From Gerris lacustris (Eukaryota > Arthropoda > Insecta > Hemiptera > Gerridae), in NCBI GenBank assembly GCA_951217055.1, contig OX578284.1, positions 42,869,467 to 42,933,466 of the forward strand: a stretch of 64,000 bases of DNA. Reading direction: 5' to 3'. Below the pieces are notes generated by a model. The model did no database searches. It had not been told where the DNA came from and saw only the letters and a list, made by a program, of their open reading frames with translations. The translations under genes were made by a program, and so were the position numbers. This document shows positions 59,835 to 64,000 of the stretch, in pieces (the stretch's first letter is position 1; each line of letters starts with the position of its first letter).

Positions 59835-60195
59835 CATCATCAAATGATGATGAAAAACTCCAACTGATCATAATCAATTATCTTATATCACTTATGATAA
59901 CATAAACATAGTTTATCATCATTACCCTGATTAGACCACTCCAACTGATCACAATCAATTCACTGAAGATAAAATTGTCATAGTTCATCATCATTACCCT
60001 GATAATACCACTAATTAATCACAATCAATTCACTGATGATAAAATTATCATAGTTTATCATTATTACCCTGATAGTACCACTAATTAATCACAATCAATT
60101 CACTGATGATAAAATTCTCATAGTTTATCATTAATACCCTGATGAAACCTCTCTAATTAATGATAATAAATTCACTAATGATAAGATTCACATAG
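59835..60195. repeat. Tandem array, ~70-bp unit, about 5 copies
   Basis: CATAGTTTATCATCATTACCCTGAT variants start at about 59907, 59979, 60049 and 60119, each followed by CCACTAATTAATCACAATCAATTCACTGATGATAAAA-type sequence. Earlier diverged units begin near 59767. Confidence 0.9.
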
Positions 60196-60199
60196 TTTA

Positions 60200-61150
60200 T
60201 TAATAAATTGGTCAAGTTTAATCTTTAAATTTTATTCGGTAATACTGAATCAGAATAAATAAATTTGTCAAAATATATCTGAGGAAATAACTAATTCAGT
60301 TATAAAACTGAACTTGTTTTGACCACTTTAATGAGTTACCTGATATTCATGATAAACCATTCTGTATTATAAATAATTACTACCAACTTTCTAACACTTA
60401 CCTGATCATATTTACTTCTTAAATTAGATATGCACTAAATATGTCAAAATCATTAATGAGTTTATATTACCTTGAGAGAAAGGTAAAAATAATTTTGAGA
60501 AAACATTGAATTGAAATTTGGATCAGTATGTCGCACATTGTATATAGAATATGAAGAATTAAAAATAGAATTGCAGAGTAATAGTTGAAACACAATATGT
60601 AGGTGTTGATTTTTTTTCCATACTAACAAATGTTGTGTTTTCCACACTGGCAATGTAATATTTTCTTTTTTTTTCTTTTTACCTTTTTTTTATTTTTTTT
60701 TTGTCTTCTATTTATTGAGGAACATCTAAAATAAGAAACAAGTGTTGAATGAAGAAAAAAGATAAAATAAATTACAGTGCGGTCAGCATTTTTTAAAAAG
60801 ATTAAAACTTCTTGGAACGAAATAAGAAAGAAAGAAAAAAAAAATAGGATAAAACATATAAAATACTTAGTGAATAAATAAATATAAATTTAACTCAACA
60901 ATTACACAATTATTTAACATTTATATTTAAAAATTTCACATCACCAGTGTGATGTTTGCATTTCAAACAATTCATTTTGTTTCTTGTACTGACCAAAATT
61001 AAAGGATTAGATTTTATTTCAATTATTATAAGCAATTTTTTGAAAAAACCACACTTACAAATAATGATTGAATTGCTTAAATTTTTTATCATAACTAACT
61101 GATAGTTACCAGTTTCCTGTTTTATTTTATTTTTTCTATCACTATACTGA
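60200..61150. other. Gene-free stretch
   Basis: AT-rich. Two short minus-strand ORFs (60462-60653, 60910-61092) lack any protein signature. Confidence 0.5.
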
Positions 61151-61299
61151 TTTTATACCAGTTTCATGTTAACAGATTATCATCACTAACTGCTTCTGAA
61201 CCATTTTGGTATTAATTTTTACTATCAATGTAACTAACTTAAAACTGGATACTCACAAGTTTTCCTTCAACTTTTTTACTTACAAGTTTGTTATTATCA

Positions 61300-61740
61300 T
61301 CACTAACAGATTTTTATAACAGTATCAACGACATCATCACTAACAAATATTTACAATTTTACTAATCATTCCATACCATTATTCCAACTTGTAACTGATA
61401 CAAATTTATTGTTATCACTAACTGAAACCAATTTCTTATCGTCACTAACTGAGACTCATACAATGTAAAAAAAAGCCCACAATCACAGATATTAAATACA
61501 GACTGGCTTCAACCACTTCAGTAGGCTAACATACTTATTTTTATAACAGTATCAACGACATCATCACTAACAAATATTTACAATTTTACTATTCCTTACC
61601 ATTACACCAACTTGTAAATGATACAAATTTATTGTTATCACTAACTGAAACCAATTTCTTATCGTCACTAACTGAGACTCATATAACAAAAACCCTCAAT
61701 CACTGATATTAAATACAGACTGGTTTCAACCACTTTAGTA
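61300..61740. repeat. Tandem duplication, ~227-bp unit, 2 copies
   Basis: TTTTTATAACAGTATCAACG begins at 61311 and 61538. Both copies contain CTTATCGTCACTAACTGAGA and ATATTAAATACAGACTGG, at over 90% identity. The unit holds several CACTAACTGA sub-repeats. Confidence 0.95.
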
Positions 61741-61744
61741 GGGT

Positions 61745-63290
61745 ACACACCAGTAAACTAGGTTTTTTTTTGTAGTTTTATTTGTTGTTTTGGCAATAAA
61801 GAGCTCAATGTAGTTCTTTAAGTTTTATAATTATTATAAATAAATGTTTAATGAATTTTGGTTTAAACAATTAAACCAAGACTTAAGAACAATCTAGCTA
61901 TCTAGAATAAGCAGCTAGATAACAGATTAGAATAAGTTAATCTAAACAATTTTATATTATCTTATTACATTGTAATAAAACTACTTTTAATTGTTAGTTT
62001 TGTTGTTGTATTTTGATTGTATTCATTAAATGCTATTTATAATGACATTAGCAACACATTTCTCTTTTCTTATTGTAACATAGAATTCTTACAACGTCGT
62101 CAATTCTTTACAAACATTGCATTTTAAGTATTGAGTAATTAAAAATTCACCGACCAAAAATAAATACTAATAAGACCTCAATTAAAGTCATAGGTGAAAA
62201 GAATTACACAAGATATCATGTAAAAACGAATTGAGAAATATATTTATAGGCGTAAAAGTAAAATATTTTCAAAACTAAATTAAAACATTATGGCCGTGTA
62301 AATAAAACATAAAATGTACTTTAAATCTAAACAAAACTGTAAATAAAGTAAAAAAACTGCGATGAATCCATTTAGTTTTTGTTTATTATAAATAAAAATC
62401 GTCTTTCAAACTAGTTTAAACCTCTGGGTCTTTACTCTCTAACTTGGCTCCACACCAAGAATATACAATTAGAAAAAGAAAAAAGAAAATTATAACCTGA
62501 CACACAACAATTTATTGAGGAATGTCACACTATAATTTTTTTTATCTAATGTAGTCAAATGTCAGTAATATTATATAACTTATACATTTTCAATTTGTCA
62601 CATTTACGTGATATAGTTTATCATTGTGTAATAGAATTATTTTTTGACATAAGTTGTAAAAAAAAAATTTATCATATTTATAACCTGAATATTAATGACT
62701 AATATCCACATAATGTATAAAAATTAATATAGAATATAAGGTTTATTGTTTAATAATTTAGATTTTTTTTCTATATTATTTATTTTTTTACAATATTATT
62801 TTCTTTTTACGAATGGTGCCATTTAAATAAAAATAGTGAATATTTTATTTTAAATCAAATAATAATTATCAATAACTACGGGAGACATATAGAGAAACAA
62901 TTTTCTCTGTATAATATTTTATATTAAATTAATTATTTTTACATAATTATAATTTATTATATTGCCTTGATAGGGAAGATCCCACCTATATTTTAATTTT
63001 TTAAGAAACTTATTACATTAAAAAAATAAAAAATGTTACTATTATAACAACAGTACCATTTAGGTAATCTGATCACTCTGGTTGAAGGGGCTAGACTTAA
63101 TATTGCAATGAGGATTCAAAAAGTTCTCAATACTAAAAGCGTCATGGAACTTCTGCTTTGACATTGACACCAAACTCTGGATCATATAATTTTATATTAA
63201 TTTAAGGATGCGATACATGACTAGTATTAGTCAAAGGCATAGAAAAGTTACACGTTTTAGGTTTCTGTACAAAGTAAAAAAAGAAAGCTT
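61745..63290. other. Gene-free AT-rich stretch
   Basis: No coding signal and no clear repeat structure on either strand. Confidence 0.5.
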
Positions 63291-63310
63291 ATATAACGGC
63301 TCTGTCTGTC

Positions 63311-63341
<31 letters not shown>

Positions 63342-63430
63342 TGCTTGTTTCAATTCATAAACTACTATAGCTAGGAACATGAAATTCGGCACACAGGTGC
63401 ATCTCGGCATTTTAGACAGCTGGACACATT
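63290..63430 (+). repeat. TCTG microsatellite-linked interspersed repeat
   Basis: A CTGTCTGTCTG tract followed by AACATGAAATTCGGCACACAGGTG. This is the same architecture as 55262-55560. A minus-strand ORF encodes only Thr-Asp-Arg-Gln repeats here. Confidence 0.7.
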
Positions 63431-63439
63431 TTGGATTTT

Positions 63440-63960
63440 TCACACTTAATATTTTCAATATGGCGGGCAACTAAAAAAAAAGTTTTTAGTCACCATGACA
63501 TGTTATAAATCAATTTAAAGGTCTTGAAATGAAGAAAACGAATATGCAACTATTAAAATTTTCTCATGTAATATTTTCAAGATGGTGGCCAATATGGCGG
63601 GCGACTAAAAAAAGTTCTTAGTAACTATGACATGTTATACATAAATTTAAAGGTCTTGAAGTGTAAAAAAAGAATATGCAATTATTAAAATTTTACACTT
63701 AAAAATACCAAGATGGTGGCCAATATGGTGGGTGAATAAAAACAAGTTTTTAGTAACTATGACATGTTATATATCAATTTAAAGATCTTGAAATGTAGAA
63801 AAAGAATATGCAATTATTAAAATTTTCAAGATGGCTGGTGACAAAACATTGTTTTAGTTACCATAACATGTTAAACATCAATTTAAAGGTCTTGAAGAGT
63901 AGAAAAAGAATATTACTATTAAAATTAGTGTAATTATATTACACATAATAATTTTAACTT
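63440..63960. repeat. Tandem array, ~133-bp unit, about 4 copies
   Basis: AATATGGCGGGC occurs at about 63458, 63592 and 63723 (GGTGGGT variant), with a degenerate fourth near 63830. Each is followed by GTTTTTAGTAACTATGACATGTTATA and TTTAAAGGTCTTGAA. Confidence 0.9.
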
Positions 63961-64000
63961 TAATGTACAGAAACCGGCGATTATCGCCCCACGTACTTAC

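Overview
This is an AT-rich, intron-containing nuclear window from an animal, most likely an insect or other arthropod. The evidence is GT-AG introns, metazoan-type proteins, AATAAA signals and many short inverted-repeat DNA elements. Some repeats resemble insect interspersed families: a final hairpin built from AGGGTCC/GGACCCT, and a recurring GAAATTTGGCAT phrase next to TCTG tracts. I cannot name the order or species from sequence alone.

Three protein genes are certain. (1) 5440-7056 (+) is cytosolic aspartyl-tRNA synthetase, a single uninterrupted 538-codon reading frame. (2) 8696-31117 (-) is the mitochondrial RNA helicase SUV3 (SUPV3L1). I assembled it by eye as 14 exons whose phases all join, giving 753 residues. 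It lies tail-to-tail with the synthetase gene. (3) 36155-37744 (+) is a PiT/SLC20 sodium-phosphate cotransporter of 529 residues. Its coding region is also uninterrupted, and a CpG-rich promoter region with two perfect DRE motifs (TATCGATA) lies about 1.4 kb upstream. The start-to-start distance between SUV3 and PiT is about 5 kb, and the two genes diverge.

Layout. 1-5.4 kb is intergenic, with a ~101-bp satellite array and a tRNA-derived SINE. 5.4-7.1 kb is AspRS. 8.7-31.1 kb is SUV3, whose introns are packed with repeats: a pogo/Tigger-like relic, a 565-bp long inverted repeat, several MITEs, an ~800-bp tandem duplication and a 131-bp tandem array. 31.1-36.1 kb holds the divergent upstream regions. 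36.2-38.2 kb is PiT. 38.2-64 kb is about 26 kb with no gene I can establish. It holds TA microsatellites, at least eight tandem arrays with unit sizes from about 30 to 230 bp, and several MITE-like elements.

No CRISPR array, rRNA, virus-like gene or convincing tRNA gene was seen. I found no clearly new biological system. The items most worth checking are the candidate promoter and small ORF at 57.0-57.3 kb inside a 14-bp inverted repeat, an orphan exon-like segment at 58,565-58,622, a cysteine-rich exon-like ORF in SUV3 intron 1, and a 355-bp element with perfect 33-bp terminal inverted repeats at 50.24-50.60 kb. The three housekeeping genes serve cytosolic translation, mitochondrial RNA turnover and phosphate uptake. 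Nothing indicates that they function as a unit.
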